NCBI RefSeq assembly: GCF_042453785.1
Contig: NC_091668.1
Span: 2,558,501-2,622,500, forward strand
DNA: 64,000 nucleotides
Origin: Malus domestica
Taxonomy: Eukaryota; Streptophyta; Magnoliopsida; Rosales; Rosaceae
Reading direction: 5' to 3'
The notes beneath the pieces were generated by a model, which ran no database searches, was not told where the DNA came from, and saw only the letters and a list, made by a program, of their open reading frames with translations. The translations under genes and the position numbers were made by a program. This document shows, piece after piece, positions 22,859 through 34,255 of this stretch. Within the stretch, counting starts at the first letter, position 1. The number at the start of each line of letters is the position of its first letter.

Positions 22859-23891
22859 ATAATTATATAAATGCATGCAAGTCCCAAATTCCTAGTCTCT
22901 AGACAAGCATGTGCGCTCATGGATGAACTTTCATTTAAGTTTCCTCTTAACCTCTTAACCGCACGTGTTTTGGGTTGTCGGTGAGTGTGACCACTGAAAA
23001 CTATTCAATGTACACATTTGTATCAAACATCGCTACCCGTTATTGGCATTCCGAAATAGTCATTTGTACTTATAATATTTAATTTTTATTTTCATTGTAA
23101 AACAATAGGAACGTAGAATGATTATATATCTTGGAGTGTTAACGACAAATTGTTTTGTTAAAATGTCAGAGTGATTAACTAACAGTTTGTGTTAGTGATC
23201 ACATCAATGTTGTTCTTTAACTTGCATTTTAACACTTACACAACTCGATGAGCGTAGAGGTTTAACCATAAAAAACCTCAGTTATCATTAGAAGTGGAAC
23301 TGCTCAATATAATTCAAAAAAAGTAAAATAAAATCTTTGTGATATGAGTTTATGAAATTTAAGACATGGATAGGAGTTATTGATGACAATATTTATGGAT
23401 AATCTTAATTTCTTTCAAATTGTACAAGCATACATGCATGATAGAAATGACTGAAAATGCTTTTTGTGAAGATTTTGGATTTCAAAAGTATTTAAGTCCA
23501 AAAGTACTTTAAGTGCGTTTTTGAAAGAAACACCAGATATGTACTTCTTTTGTAAAGCACTTAAGTGCTTTTTCAGAATTTATTTAAATTTTTAGTAAGG
23601 ATTGATTTTAGACACATTTTCATCAAAAACGCATTCAGTCATTTTAAAACTAATTCAAAACAAACCTATATAAAAAAGATGATGCTTTCCATTTATGTAG
23701 CCTTTTGTGTACATTGGTGACGGTGGTGTTCATTTATATAGTTACTGGTCCCTGACGAAGTGCCTTAATTAAGTGCTTTTTAATCACGGATTTTAAACGC
23801 GTCTTTTAATTATTGCTCACAAGTGGAAAAAAAAGGTTGGATTATAGCATGCTTAGGTGATAAGAAGAAGAAAAGAAAGGAAAATTGATCA
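22859..23891. other. Intergenic, no gene seen
   Basis: AT-rich. The segment at about 23455-23800 has mirrored AAGTACTTTAAGTGC / GCACTTAAGTGC pieces that may be a decayed MITE. No coding potential. Confidence 0.45.
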
Positions 23892-23900
23892 TTTATTTTA

Positions 23901-24054
23901 GGGAACTTTAACGAAAAGCTCATGGTACTGTTCATTTTAACGAAAAACCACATTTTTACACTAAAAAGTCAATTCTAGTACTATTCACTTTACCCTTTAT
24001 TTTGTCCTTATAGTTAAAACTCAAAGTTTTCAAGCCATTTTCATTATTTTTCTT
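23901..24054. mobile_element. Mutator-type MITE, copy 2 of 6
   Basis: Starts GGGAACTTTAACGAAAAGC, ends CATTATTTTTCTT. Perfect 9-bp duplication TTTATTTTA (23892-23900 and 24055-24063). Confidence 0.85.
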
Positions 24055-24063
24055 TTTATTTTA

Positions 24064-25007
24064 GCTTGTATAGGGGAATTTACTAGTTAAAATGTACTTA
24101 ATATAAGCCACAATAGTACATTTGGTAATTAACGACGTTAAACAAATTAAGTATGATTATCTACGACCACATAATTATTTAATTTAATACAATCGAGCTT
24201 TCCATGTCTCTTTTAGCACATGAATGTGACATAATATTTTCCCCTCCTCTGGAGTATGTTAGTAGAAAACTTGGTCTCGAAGCTTCAAGTTTTTTTTTTT
24301 CTTCTTCTAGGTTTTTAACTGCTTCTCATTTGAGATGTATCAGTGGCGGAGTTAAGAAATATTATTTGTGGGGGCAGTAAGAATGGTATGTTATGAGTGT
24401 AAATTTTTTTGGACAAAGTAGCATGCAAGTTGGTATTTCACTTGGTAGATCTGAGATCATTTGTCAAGTCATATTGCACATCTATAGACAAATGCCAACA
24501 ACTTCTGATCGAGTATGTCAACTGATATCAATATCCTTTGAGCAAGCGTGTCGACATATGTCAATGTATGCCGAGTGAGCCTATGGACGTATGCCGAGTG
24601 AGCCTATGGACATATGCCCATAGAAACACATAAAAAGACATGAGAATAGCAACTACCCTGCCCAGTACTCATACAGACAATTCGTTGAGCAGTTAGAGGA
24701 CAGCTTTCAAGGGCATCTCAGATTTTCAAATGGCAGCACCTAGCTCTTATGTGAAGAATTTCTAGGCTTGGGGGTGGATTCGCCCCTGAGAGGTATCAGG
24801 AGCTCAAAAATAGTTCTGCCAGACTACGATACATTAACATTTTGAGAGGTATTAATAACAAGAAAATAAGCGAAAGAAAAACAAAGTAAAATGATGAGAA
24901 AATTCATTCTTAGGAGGAAACAAGTGGATTGACAAATCTAACGTATAATTAGATATTTATTCTCTGTAGTAGTATTTCTTTCATCAAATAATACGTCCTA
25001 CATGAAA

Positions 25008-25038
<31 letters not shown>

Positions 25039-25864
25039 GAAATATATCTTGATTGTTCACAAAAAATTATCGAGTCAATGAAGCACGAACTACTAATATA
25101 CATTATCTAGGTCTTACATAGCGAGTTGATTTTGGTGTACGGTCTTAGTCGTATAATATAAAAGACAGTCTTACGAAAATCCCTAAACCAATTCTAATTC
25201 TTTGGTATGGACAAAGAATTACTAGTAGCCACATTCTTATTACAAATTGTTATTATTTTTTCAAAATATAAAAACTTAAATATACACTTGAATCACCTTA
25301 CCTATTAAGACATAATTAATAATTTAATTGTCAAATGCATCGAACAAAAGTTTCAAGGACTCCACTAGATGATTGTTCAAAAAAGAAAGACTACTAGATG
25401 AAAACTTTTTCGAGTATGACAGTTAAAATGTCTTAAGTTGGACGATATAATCAATATTTTATGAATTAAATGTGATATTAATATAATGATAAACACTGAA
25501 ACGAGCAGATTAATTATACTTCATGACAATTTGACTCCGAAAGATGTACAACACTCTTGTCGAAATTTTTATTTACAAGTTAGAATAGGGTAAAAAATAA
25601 ACAAAATGAAGAAGATGGGATGTAGGAGGTTCAACTAGAAAGATAGAGATGTGTCATCCATGTATCTCACTCATTAATGTGAACTCCACAACTCCCTCCT
25701 CCCTCCTTCCTTTGAAATATATTCTTTTAATCGAAAAAAATTTCAATGCCGATAATACGATCTGGTATACTAAGTATTATAATATAAGTGATTGAAATTT
25801 CTTTTTACATATCCGAACATTTATATCATAACACTTGGTGTACCAAATTTTGTTCCCGACACAC
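24064..25864. other. Intergenic AT-rich DNA with small repeats
   Basis: No gene seen. A 28-bp unit (TATGCCGAGTGAGCCTATGG-type) is doubled at about 24566-24622, and a (TA)n microsatellite lies at 25016-25038. Confidence 0.5.
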
Positions 25865-25867
25865 TAA

Positions 25868-26268
25868 GGGCTGGTTTGGTATTGTTGTGCTTTGAAAAAA
25901 AACTGCTTCTGTTGTGCTATAAGAATAAGCAGCTGTGAAATAAAGCAACGTGGTGTTTGGTAAACTTTTTTGTAAATGTAGTTTTGAAAAGAAAGAAAAG
26001 CAGTATTATAATGTTTGGTAAACTTTTTTGTAAAAGTACTTTTGAACAAAAAAAAGCAGTATTATAGTGTTTGGTAAACTTTTATGTAAAATAGATGTGA
26101 AAAAAAGCCGGTTTTTCAAAGTTGGGTTTTGCAGCTTTGTGTTTTTGGCTTTTTTTCACCCAAAACTGTGAAAAAAAAGCTGAAGCTGAATGTTTACCAA
26201 ACACAAAAAAATTGCCAGCTTTTTTTGTACAAATTTTTTTTAGAATCACCTCAGTACTAAATCAGGCC
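25868..26268. mobile_element. Tourist-like (PIF/Harbinger) MITE
   Basis: Ends GGGCTGGTTTGGTATTG and CAGTACTAAATCAGGCC are imperfect inverted repeats bounded by the 3-bp duplication TAA (25865-25867, 26269-26271). The interior has repeated GTGTTTGGTAAACTTTT units. It ends 248 bp upstream of the GATL start codon. Confidence 0.7.
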
Positions 26269-26516
26269 TAAGAAACATTTTCTTTTAATCCCCCCTCCTT
26301 GGAGTCCTCTCCCATGCCCTGCACACACTTCACCCCATCATCCACCCCTTCATTCCATTTCCAATTTTCCAAATTCCCAAATTCCATCTCTTTTTTATTT
26401 TATTTTTTGACAAAAGACCCCACAAAAGCGTGTCCTTTAAAATCCCCCTCCTCGTATATTAAACTTAAAATCTACATCCCATCATCTTATCGCATCACTC
26501 CCTCCCTTTTCAAATT

Positions 26517-27602
26517 ATGCCCATGCCACCTCCACTCCTCCTCCTCCTCGCCCTACTTCTCTTCCTCTCCCCGGCCACCGCAACCAATGCAGCCGCCGCC
26601 GCCGCCACCACCCAACAGTTTAGAGAAGCACCTCAGTTCTATAATTCCCAAGACTGCCCTTCCATCGCCACGCTCCCTGACGTTGACGTGGACCCCGACG
26701 AATCAGACGACGGCCACATGATTTGCTCTCCTCAAGCAGTCCACGTGGCAATGACTCTCGACACCGCCTACATCCGCGGCTCCATGGCCGCGATCCTCTC
26801 CGTCCTCCAACACTCATCCTGCCCCCAAAACGCAGTCTTCCACTTTGTCGCCTCCGCCGCCGCCAACGCTTCCCTCCTCCGCCAAACAATCTCCACCTCA
26901 TTTCCCTACCTGAAATTCCGAATCTACGCCTTCGACGACTCCCACGTCTCCGGCCTCATCTCCACCTCCATCCGCTCCGCCCTCGACTGCCCCCTCAACT
27001 ACGCCCGATCCTACCTCGCCGATCTTCTCCCCCTCTGCGTCCGCCGCGTCGTCTACCTCGACTCCGATCTCATCCTCGTGGATGACATCGCCAAGCTTTC
27101 TGCCACTCCTCTAGGAGGCGTTGCCGTCCTCGCCGCCCCGGAGTACTGCAACGCCAACTTCACCTCCTACTTCACCTCCGCCTTCTGGTCGAACCCCTCC
27201 CTCTCCCTCACCTTTGCCGACCGCCACGCCTGCTACTTCAACACCGGTGTCATGGTCATCGACCTCGACCGGTGGCGCGGCGACGACTACACGGCGAAGA
27301 TCGAGGAGTGGATGGAGCTCCAGAAAAGAATGCGGATCTATGAGCTCGGATCCCTCCCGCCGTTTCTTTTGGTGTTCGCAGGGAAAATCGCGCCAGTGGA
27401 GCACCGGTGGAACCAGCACGGGCTCGGCGGCGATAACTTCAGGGGGCTTTGTCGGGATCTGCATCCGGGCGCAGTGAGTCTTTTGCATTGGAGCGGGAAG
27501 GGGAAGCCGTGGGCCCGGCTGGAGGCCAATCGGCCGTGCCCGCTCGATGCTCTCTGGGCTCCTTACGATCTCTTGGAAACGCCTTTTGTTTTGGACTCTT
27601 GA
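26517..27602 (+). CDS. GATL: Galacturonosyltransferase-like protein, GT8 family
   Basis: A 361-residue, single-exon protein. Plant GATL genes are intronless and of this length. Order of features: a signal peptide/anchor-like hydrophobic stretch (about 5-22); the REAPQF..SQDC N-terminal block (36-47); [17 protein letters not shown] (76-92); the nucleotide-sugar and metal-binding DSD motif in [13 protein letters not shown] (178-190); AAPEYC (206-211); [12 protein letters not shown] (242-253); and HWSGKGKPW (324-332), the closing GT8 signature. These are all the residues expected for a retaining glycosyltransferase. Family members act in the Golgi/ER in pectin or xylan (PARVUS/GATL1) synthesis. 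Two N-glycosylation sequons are present (NAS 117, NFT 214). The coding region is very GC-rich and ends abruptly into AT-rich flanks. A TATATTAA box lies about 60 bp upstream of the ATG. Which GATL subgroup it belongs to I cannot tell. Confidence 0.95.
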   Translation: MPMPPPLLLLLALLLFLSPATATNAAAAAATTQQFREAPQFYNSQDCPSIATLPDVDVDPDESDDGHMICSPQAVHVAMTLDTAYIRGSMAAILSVLQHSSCPQNAVFHFVASAAANASLLRQTISTSFPYLKFRIYAFDDSHVSGLISTSIRSALDCPLNYARSYLADLLPLCVRRVVYLDSDLILVDDIAKLSATPLGGVAVLAAPEYCNANFTSYFTSAFWSNPSLSLTFADRHACYFNTGVMVIDLDRWRGDDYTAKIEEWMELQKRMRIYELGSLPPFLLVFAGKIAPVEHRWNQHGLGGDNFRGLCRDLHPGAVSLLHWSGKGKPWARLEANRPCPLDALWAPYDLLETPFVLDS

Positions 27603-28934
27603 GGCGGAAAAAGGTGGCGTCTTGGGGAAGCCGCAGAGTCGCAGCTGAGACTGTGAATTGTGTGTCGTCGTTTTGAGGAACGAGCGAGCTCTCGTGATGA
27701 TCAGTCTTTTGGGATTTGTTTGTAGATTATACTACCGGTATTATATCTGAACAGAAAAAAAAAAGTACGTAGCTGAAGCTGATGATATCTGAAAAATATC
27801 TGGGGGAAAAATAAATTAGTCCAGAAAAAAAAAAAGGATTAATGTTTATGAATTTCCCTAATATCATTTGTTCAAAAAAAAAAAATCAAGGTAATTTTGA
27901 TTTCAATGAGTTTGAGATCTAAAATCTTGTTAGTTTGATTTCAATGAGTAGGAACTTATGATAATACATATGTACGTTAAATGATCAGTTGGCCGAAACA
28001 GTACATACATGTTCTCTTATATTCTAAGTTCGAATCTCTCTTTTCACTAAATTAAATAGTTGTGTTTGATAATTACGCTTAATTATCAATTGTATTAATC
28101 TCCCTCTCTTATTACCATGCATCGTAGCTAGCTAGGTACTAATGTACTAGTCCAGTACTAGTCCGGTACTAGCTAGATTAATTATCCAAACCTTTAGAAA
28201 GATTGTATAGCTCCCTAGTGACTCACGAGTCATAGTCAATGACCTAATGTTTTGCTCTTGTATTATTATTGAACCATTTTCTAACTACATTAAATACAGT
28301 CTTTGAAGTCTTTTCTTATTAATTTGTATCAATAATTTTAGAGAGACTAACTATTTTGACCGAATTTCGTAAATTATATGACGTAATTATTTATGATTGA
28401 ATTATTACTTAAATGTTGAATAAATGTTTATTTTCTGTATTAATGACAAATAATATAGTTTGTAAATTTGGTCTAAAAGAATTAGTCTAGCTATTATTAC
28501 TCTATGCAAGCAGAGACATGGATAAGAGGATGGCATTTTATCCCGGTACACTACTTGACTGCTGCAAATTCAATAATAACTTCTGCTACTACCCAATCTT
28601 TTTTGAACACGTGTTCAATTTATGTTTACAATTTCAATTATTTGAACATGTGTCCAAATATAATTATGTAACAGCAAAAGTTGCTGCCGAATTTGCAGCA
28701 ACCAAGTAGTGTTCTTTATCCTCTCTTTAACCCCAATACCTATATACTCTAGGCTACGCTCCTCGTCGCCAACTTGCCACATGGCAGATTGCCACCCTTT
28801 ATAATTCCATATCTTTTAACACCACTACGTACACAGTAGGGCCAACTGGAATATTTTTCTGTCTTTGTGTATTGACAATTCAACAATACCATCGCAAGTT
28901 AGGAGTTCTCGTTATTAGAAAGGCACTAATTAAA
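27603..28934. other. 3' flank of GATL and intergenic DNA
   Basis: 3' UTR followed by AT-rich DNA. Near 28130-28180 several short GTACTAG / CTAGTAC palindromes cluster. A 63-codon open frame at 28518 is not recognised. Confidence 0.5.
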
Positions 28935-29087
28935 AGGAAAACTAATGAAAATGGTTTGAAAACTTTGAGTTTAACAATAAAGATAAAATAAAGGGTAAAG
29001 TGAATAGTACAAATATTGACTTTTTAGTGTAAAAATATGGTTTTTCGTTAAAATGAACAGCACCGGAAGCTTTTTGCTAAAATTCCC
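28935..29087. mobile_element. Mutator-type MITE, copy 3 of 6
   Basis: Starts AGGAAAACTAATGAAAATGG, ends GCTAAAATTCCC. Perfect 9-bp duplication CTAATTAAA (28926-28934 and 29088-29096). Inverted relative to copies 1, 2 and 5. Confidence 0.88.
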
Positions 29088-29096
29088 CTAATTAAA

Positions 29097-29752
29097 TTGT
29101 TAATTATTATTTCTTATTTTTGTAAGTAAATTACAGTTTGAGACATATATAAATATTGTAAATAAAAAATGTTACTCATATCCTATTACATTTTTATATC
29201 ACATCTTGTATTATCTCTCTAATAGAGATATGCTAATGTTGATATGCTCTACGTATGTTAGAGAAAAGAAATAATACATATGTGATATGAAAAATATGAT
29301 AAATATAACGTTACTCTAAATATAATACCTTAAGACTGCACGTATTAAATTGTAATTGTTTAAAAACATGAATGAATGAATGAATACATAATTCCCACAC
29401 ATACAAAAAAGAAAGACATAAAGAAGGAATGGTTTGATGATAAATCATAGAACCAACTGTCATTAACCAGAAACCAAATCTTCTATAGTCGAAATGAATG
29501 TGTCATCTCTATGACCCAAATCATTAACTATACATGTTTATAAACAATTTTTTTAATCTTATTTTCGAAAACTTAGTATATGTCAAATAATAATTATGAC
29601 CACAGAGAAATCACACATATTTTATGCGCAAAAGATTTTGATGTTCATGACTTCATTTATTAAATAAGCTTCAACCCAATAGTCAATAGTGGATATCATA
29701 CAAAGCCAACCTGTACAATCTTTATTCGAAACCATTTTTCATTCTAATTAAA

Positions 29753-29810
<58 letters not shown>

Positions 29811-31608
29811 TTTTTCTTTGTTTAAAGTTTAAAAATAAAATATGTGATGTTTCGTTGAAGATACGAAGTGTCGGTAGGAGCGGGAAAAGAACAAGGAAAG
29901 AGGATGGCAAAGTCGTAAAAAATTAAAGGAACGCGGGAAATTTTTATGCCAAAAAATTAGTACGGCAAGGAGACGGGCAAGACCGGGTCGTACGCTCAGG
30001 AGAAAATTTTAATTGTAACAAGTGATACACTACGTGTTTTAATAGAAGTGGTAGAAAGTTTTATTTTTTAAGTTATTAAAAATTACACATATCCTACCAT
30101 TTGTATAATAATACGTCATGTACCATTCCTTGTACTGATCACACCGAAAAATCTTGCTACGTCCTGAGGCTGTGGGTCCTACGTACTTTTAGGTTCGGTT
30201 ATAGAATTAAGGCCGCCGGCATAAAGCAGTTCGGACACGGAAACATAACAGAGATCCTCTTCGGATATTGTTCTTTATTTCCTTTTGTACTTTGAAACAG
30301 TATTTTTTTAATTTAATAATGTACGCATTTTTTAATTCTTATGAATAATTAGGAATATTATAATTTCAGTCTTAATTTCGTCAAAAAAAATAAAATAAAG
30401 TCTTAATATTCTATGGGTGGTTGTATAATTACTTAACCTACAACCAAATATTTCAGGCTGATTTCTTCCATCCAAAGTAACCAATATATAAGATATGAAG
30501 CATGATTGATAGATACTTTTTAATATGTCCATGATAGACAATTCTTACTTTATCACTATCATCACAACAACCCTCGATTTGGAGAACATTTAGTTTTTTA
30601 TAAGAGATTTGTAGTTTAAGTAATTAAATGCGTTTATACATGCATTTAGGTTATATACCAAACAAATAAGTGACTAATTAATATGATGCATAGTTGTCGA
30701 ACATACTCCTTCATAAACATGTGTGTCGAGAGTATGAATTTCACGACGGAAAAAAAAAACAAATCTCTTGTGTTCTTACAAGGAATTAGACTATTCTCCA
30801 TTATATCCGCAATTAATTTTATGGTTTTTGAATTTGTTAAAAAGGAGAGAAGAAAATGACTGAATATTCTCTCAAAAGCTTGTATCTTTGTGTTTCGGGC
30901 CACCACCCTCTTATGAAACCACTTACACTACTTGAAATGATGTTTGAATTGAAGTCTGCGGTGATGCACGGCGGATGAAGTGGTGATCAATGGCGGGACC
31001 TATAACTTTGGCCTGCCACGGCCCCATGAAGTTACTACAACGTAGGATGGCTTTGTCCCAAGTCACAATCAATATAAGTGCATGCCATTCTAAATCACTT
31101 GTACTGCTTTACTAACCGCATCTGTAAACTATCACCAACTGATCTAATCCACATATGTACAATCCGCATGAAAGCCTTGAGCTATTCCAAGGGTTGTTTT
31201 TGCTAGGGTTTGAGTGGCTGAGCTGAAACTCCGTTGCTGGTAAGCCTACATTTCTTTCTTCACATGGAGGGGTTCCCATATTTGTACGCAGAGAGGTGGG
31301 TACTGATGTTAGACGTGGCATATTCTTTTTGCCTGTCAATTTTGGAGGTGCCTCTAAGTCTACGTTTTATAAGATGACGCATACCCCAGACCAATAAATA
31401 ACCAAATTGAAAGATGAGACGTCTTTCTTTATTTTTTGAGTGGAAAGCTAGCTTGTAACTATTAGCTGTCTTAATTGATGTCAATTGTTTCTGATTATCT
31501 TAATTAATCAAGAAAATTAGGGATTTTGATGTCAGGCTCAAATCATTGACGACCCATTTCATGAGGTTATGGTAAACTCCAGTCTCCTAATCGGAGCTCG
31601 GTTCTTTT
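29097..31608. other. Intergenic AT-rich region, no supported gene
   Basis: Short open frames only (for example 30646-30906 minus and 31112-31484 minus), none recognised. A long (AT)n tract lies at 29757-29809. Confidence 0.5.
29757..29809. repeat. (AT)n microsatellite
   Basis: Uninterrupted AT dinucleotide run of 53 bp, likely polymorphic. Confidence 0.98.
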
Positions 31609-31807
31609 CAATTGTTATGAACGAGATTATGGTAAAGAGTGAGTTGTAAAAAGATTCATAAGTTGTTGTTGTTTTTTTGTTTTTTGTTTTTTTTAATTGA
31701 GTTGAAGTTACCAAATTCTGAGGAGTCAGTATCAATTGTTATGAACAAGATTATGGTAAAGAGTGAGTTGTAAAAAGATGCATAAGTTGTTAATTGAGTT
31801 GAAGTTA
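31609..31807. repeat. Imperfect direct duplication, about 85-115 bp
   Basis: CAATTGTTATGAAC(G/A)AGAT...GAGTTGTAAAAAGAT and the following GAGTTGAAGTTACCAAATTC occur twice (31609 on and 31733 on). The second copy abuts the plastid-derived segment. Confidence 0.8.
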
Positions 31808-32330
31808 CCAAATTCTAACCATATTTTCTAAACGAACCAGAGCCAACCAGGATTAATCTTGTAAAAGATCCGCAACAAAAAGAATACGTTTATTTTTCAA
31901 ATGATTCATATAATCAAGGGTATCCATTCCAATCAAATGATCCGCATATGTCAATATATCTCATGGTAACAAACATGTAGTGTTATGAGATATATCAAGA
32001 TTCAGCCTTCTATTCATATTTATTTCAAATCAATCAACCTTCCTAATTCACGTTTTTGTTGAAAGAATTCCTTTTGTAATTTTTTATGTAAGTATTCAGA
32101 AACTACCGGATCTCTACCTTTACAATAAGCAAATTGTTAATAAAACTCCATCTTTTGACGCTATTTTTTTTCTCCTTATCTTCATAAGTTTATTCTTATG
32201 GATATCACATCGTTTCTTTTCAAAAAGATAATTATTAAGTTTTCCGAGTCCACATGACGGCTCAGTTTCGAAAGGTCCCATTGTGTCTGCTAAATATAAT
32301 TTAGGGAAAGTCTGGAAAATGAGAAGATAG
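31808..32330 (-). pseudogene. rpoB: Nuclear plastid DNA (NUPT): fragment of rpoB
   Basis: On the minus strand the translation gives pieces of the plastid RNA polymerase beta subunit in the correct order: a KEFFQQKRELGR-like block, [33 protein letters not shown] and LALVRLENMV. The match is interrupted by stop codons and frame changes, and covers only part of the N-terminal third of RpoB. The right part (32216-32330) is less certain. This is an organelle-derived insertion with no function expected in the nucleus. Recognition is from memory of plastid RpoB proteins. Confidence 0.75.
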
Positions 32331-32454
32331 GGCAACAAGTCAAATTGATAGAATTACTTTCACATGGAAGTATGGAACTCCCATGTGTGCTGCAATCCCA
32401 ATAGATTTAGAAATTCCTACTGACTTTGGCGGCAGTAGTACTTAGTTGTATTTT

Positions 32455-32465
32455 GTCCCACATCG
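32455..32465 (+). promoter_or_regulatory. Upstream sequence element of the first U2-like copy
   Basis: GTCCCACATCG, a perfect match to the plant snRNA USE. A TATA-like ACATAAAAG starts at 32498, about 32 bp downstream, and the U2-like start follows at 32531. Confidence 0.75.
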
Positions 32466-32530
32466 GGAGTCCGGCAATCAACAGAAGCAGCATGGTACAT
32501 AAAAGTAGAATGCGGTTCGTCGGTAAATTT

Positions 32531-32985
32531 ATACCTTTCCCGGTTTTTTAGTTAAGATTAAGTGTAGTGTCAGTTCTTATCAGTTTAATATTTGATATGT
32601 AGATCATTGATTAACATGATATTAAATTAATTTTTTTAGAAAAAAAGGTTTATCACAGTAGCTTGCTGCTGTAGCTTTAATATATGTTACGTGGATCATT
32701 CAAGCTATTGTAGCTTGCTGCTGTAGCTTTAATATTTGTTATGTGGATCATTCAAGCTATTGTAGCTTTAATATTTGATACGTAGATCATTGATTTACGT
32801 GATATTAAATTAATTTTTTTTAGAAAGAAGGGTTTATTACAATAGCTTGCTGCTGTAGCTCTTGTGTGTCGTCTAAGCGTTGCACTATTGCATTGGCTGG
32901 CGCACCCTACCAAACTAGTTAAAGTTGCTCTTGCGCGTTGCCTTTGCGTTGGCACTATTGCATCAGCTGGCGCACCCTACCATAC
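32531..32985 (+). pseudogene. Diverged U2 snRNA copy with internal duplications
   Basis: Begins ATACCTTTCCCGG and follows U2 through GTTCTTATCAGTTTAATAT and the Sm-like ATTTTTTT. The branch-site pairing GTAGTA reads GTAGTG (from 32564), and stem bases differ. Beyond that, segments of the U2 middle and 3' domain (TTTAATAT...TGATATTAAATTAA, GCTTGCTGCTGTAGC, GCGTTGCACTATTGCATTGG + CTGGCGCACCCTACC) are repeated two or three times, giving about 455 bp instead of about 196. Its promoter is intact in layout. Probably a pseudogene; transcription remains possible. Confidence 0.7.
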
Positions 32986-33001
32986 CAGTTAAATGTAGCT
33001 G

Positions 33002-33355
33002 TTTCAATGACAAACGCCCTTCCAATACTGAAGTGAACTTGAATTTTAACTTTTGTTGAATCACAAAGAACGTCAATCTAAGAACTTACAATTTTTCTTT
33101 ACTGGATGGTGAGAGCATAAATTTCAATTTTTTTTGTCAAACAACAAAGATATCTCATGTGTATATGGAACAAACTTAGATCACATAAACTTCGGTCGGA
33201 GGTTTCCAATGGTATTTCATCTCTTTGGTTAGGAGTTCTTGAGCATGACTGCCGAACCAGGCAACACTCACTTAAGGGTGAGATCGCGGATGACATTGTG
33301 GGACCAAAACACATGGAGTCTAGTCTTTGTGAGGGTTGTCACACCATAGAAGTTA
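33002..33355. other. Spacer between U2-like copies
   Basis: No gene recognised. Paired short open frames at 33157-33366 (plus) and 33099-33314 (minus) mirror each other and have no family match. Confidence 0.45.
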
Positions 33356-33505
33356 AGGAAAACTAATAAGGCTTGAAAACTTTGAGTTTTAAAGAAAATG
33401 ATAAAATAAAGGGTAAAGTAAATAGCACCATGATTGACTTTCTAGTGTAAAAATATGGTTTTTAGTTAAAATGAACAGTACTGGAAGCTTTTCATTAAAG
33501 TTCTC
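33356..33505. mobile_element. Mutator-type MITE, copy 4 of 6
   Basis: Starts AGGAAAACTAATAAGGCTTG, ends CATTAAAGTTCTC. Duplications TAGAAGTTA / TAGAATTTA (8 of 9 match), so it is older than copies 3 and 6. Confidence 0.8.
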
Positions 33506-33844
33506 TAGAATTTATCCTCTTTTGAGTCGCCTGATCTTTCATTATCGGTACCTTGACTCATGACAGCTTTCACCTCTATTAGAACAATTGATTCAAATAG
33601 ATAATCTGCAAAGTAAGTTGGATTTTGTGTGCATGCCCTTGTAATATCAAGAACATAACAGAAGAAGAACAAATAACAAACAATGCTGAAAATTGATCGT
33701 CTGCAATCTGCAGAATGAATTCATAACAACTTGGCAGTGTTTCAGAGCCCTCCAAATTGTCCATCAATTGTGAGAATTTCAAGCATCCGTTAAGAATAGT
33801 GAATACTTAACAAAAGAGAATGCATCGTATGTTTGCGAGCCTTC

Positions 33845-33855
33845 GTCCCACATCG
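33845..33855 (+). promoter_or_regulatory. snRNA upstream sequence element (USE) of the U2 gene
   Basis: GTCCCACATCG, a perfect plant USE, 33 bp before the TATA box. This wide spacing specifies Pol II rather than Pol III transcription of plant snRNA genes (known rule). Confidence 0.93.
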
Positions 33856-33888
33856 ACATTCTCATAAACAAGGGAAAGCTGCGTGCCA

Positions 33889-33896
33889 TATAAAAA
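33889..33896 (+). promoter_or_regulatory. TATA box of the U2 gene
   Basis: TATAAAAA, starting 33 bp upstream of the U2 RNA start. Confidence 0.9.
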
Positions 33897-33921
33897 CGAA
33901 AACGAGACTCTCGTTCAAATC

Positions 33922-34117
33922 ATACCTTTCTCGGCCTTTTGGCTAAGATCAAGTGTAGTATCTGTTCTTATCAGTTTAATATCTGATACGTGAGCTAATG
34001 GTTCACATGATATTAAATTAATTTTTTTAAAGGGAGAGTTCACACAATAGCTTGCTATTGAGAATTTTGGGCGTTGCCTTTACGTTGCACTACAGCATTG
34101 GCCTGGCGCACCCTCCA
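33922..34117 (+). ncRNA. U2: U2 spliceosomal snRNA
   Basis: The RNA pairs with the intron branch site in the spliceosome. The sequence begins ATACCTTTCTCGGCCTTTTG and continues with the invariant 5' region, including GTAGTA (33955-33960), the branch-site pairing motif, then GTTCTTATCAGTTTAATAT and the Sm-binding ATTTTTTTA at 34021-34029. It ends in the 3' stem-loops with CATTGGCCTGGCGCACCC. Length of about 196 nt is as expected. The 3' half differs from the plant consensus I remember at several loop positions. The USE, TATA and 3'-end signal are all correctly placed, so this is likely a functional gene. Neighbours are two decayed U2-like copies. Confidence 0.93.
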
Positions 34118-34127
34118 AATAGTTCAA
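34115..34127 (+). terminator. Plant snRNA 3'-end signal
   Basis: CCAAATAGTTCAA fits the plant Pol II snRNA 3' box CA(N)3-10AGTNNAA and lies immediately at the RNA 3' end. Confidence 0.75.
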
Positions 34128-34255
34128 TTGTTTTCTGATAATACAAGTCGATAAAGCAAAAACTCCGAAAATTCTACAAATAATACACGAATCTCTCATA
34201 TTTGCAGGAAACAAAATGAGGCTGCCTGCTTACCATGCGGCACCTTGGTCACAAG

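Noticed and set aside
26620-27488. Long open frames antisense to or overlapping GATL (26620-26901, 26723-27085, 27111-27488, 27121-27477)
   Set aside because: High GC content removes stops in all frames; only the GT8 frame shows conserved motifs.
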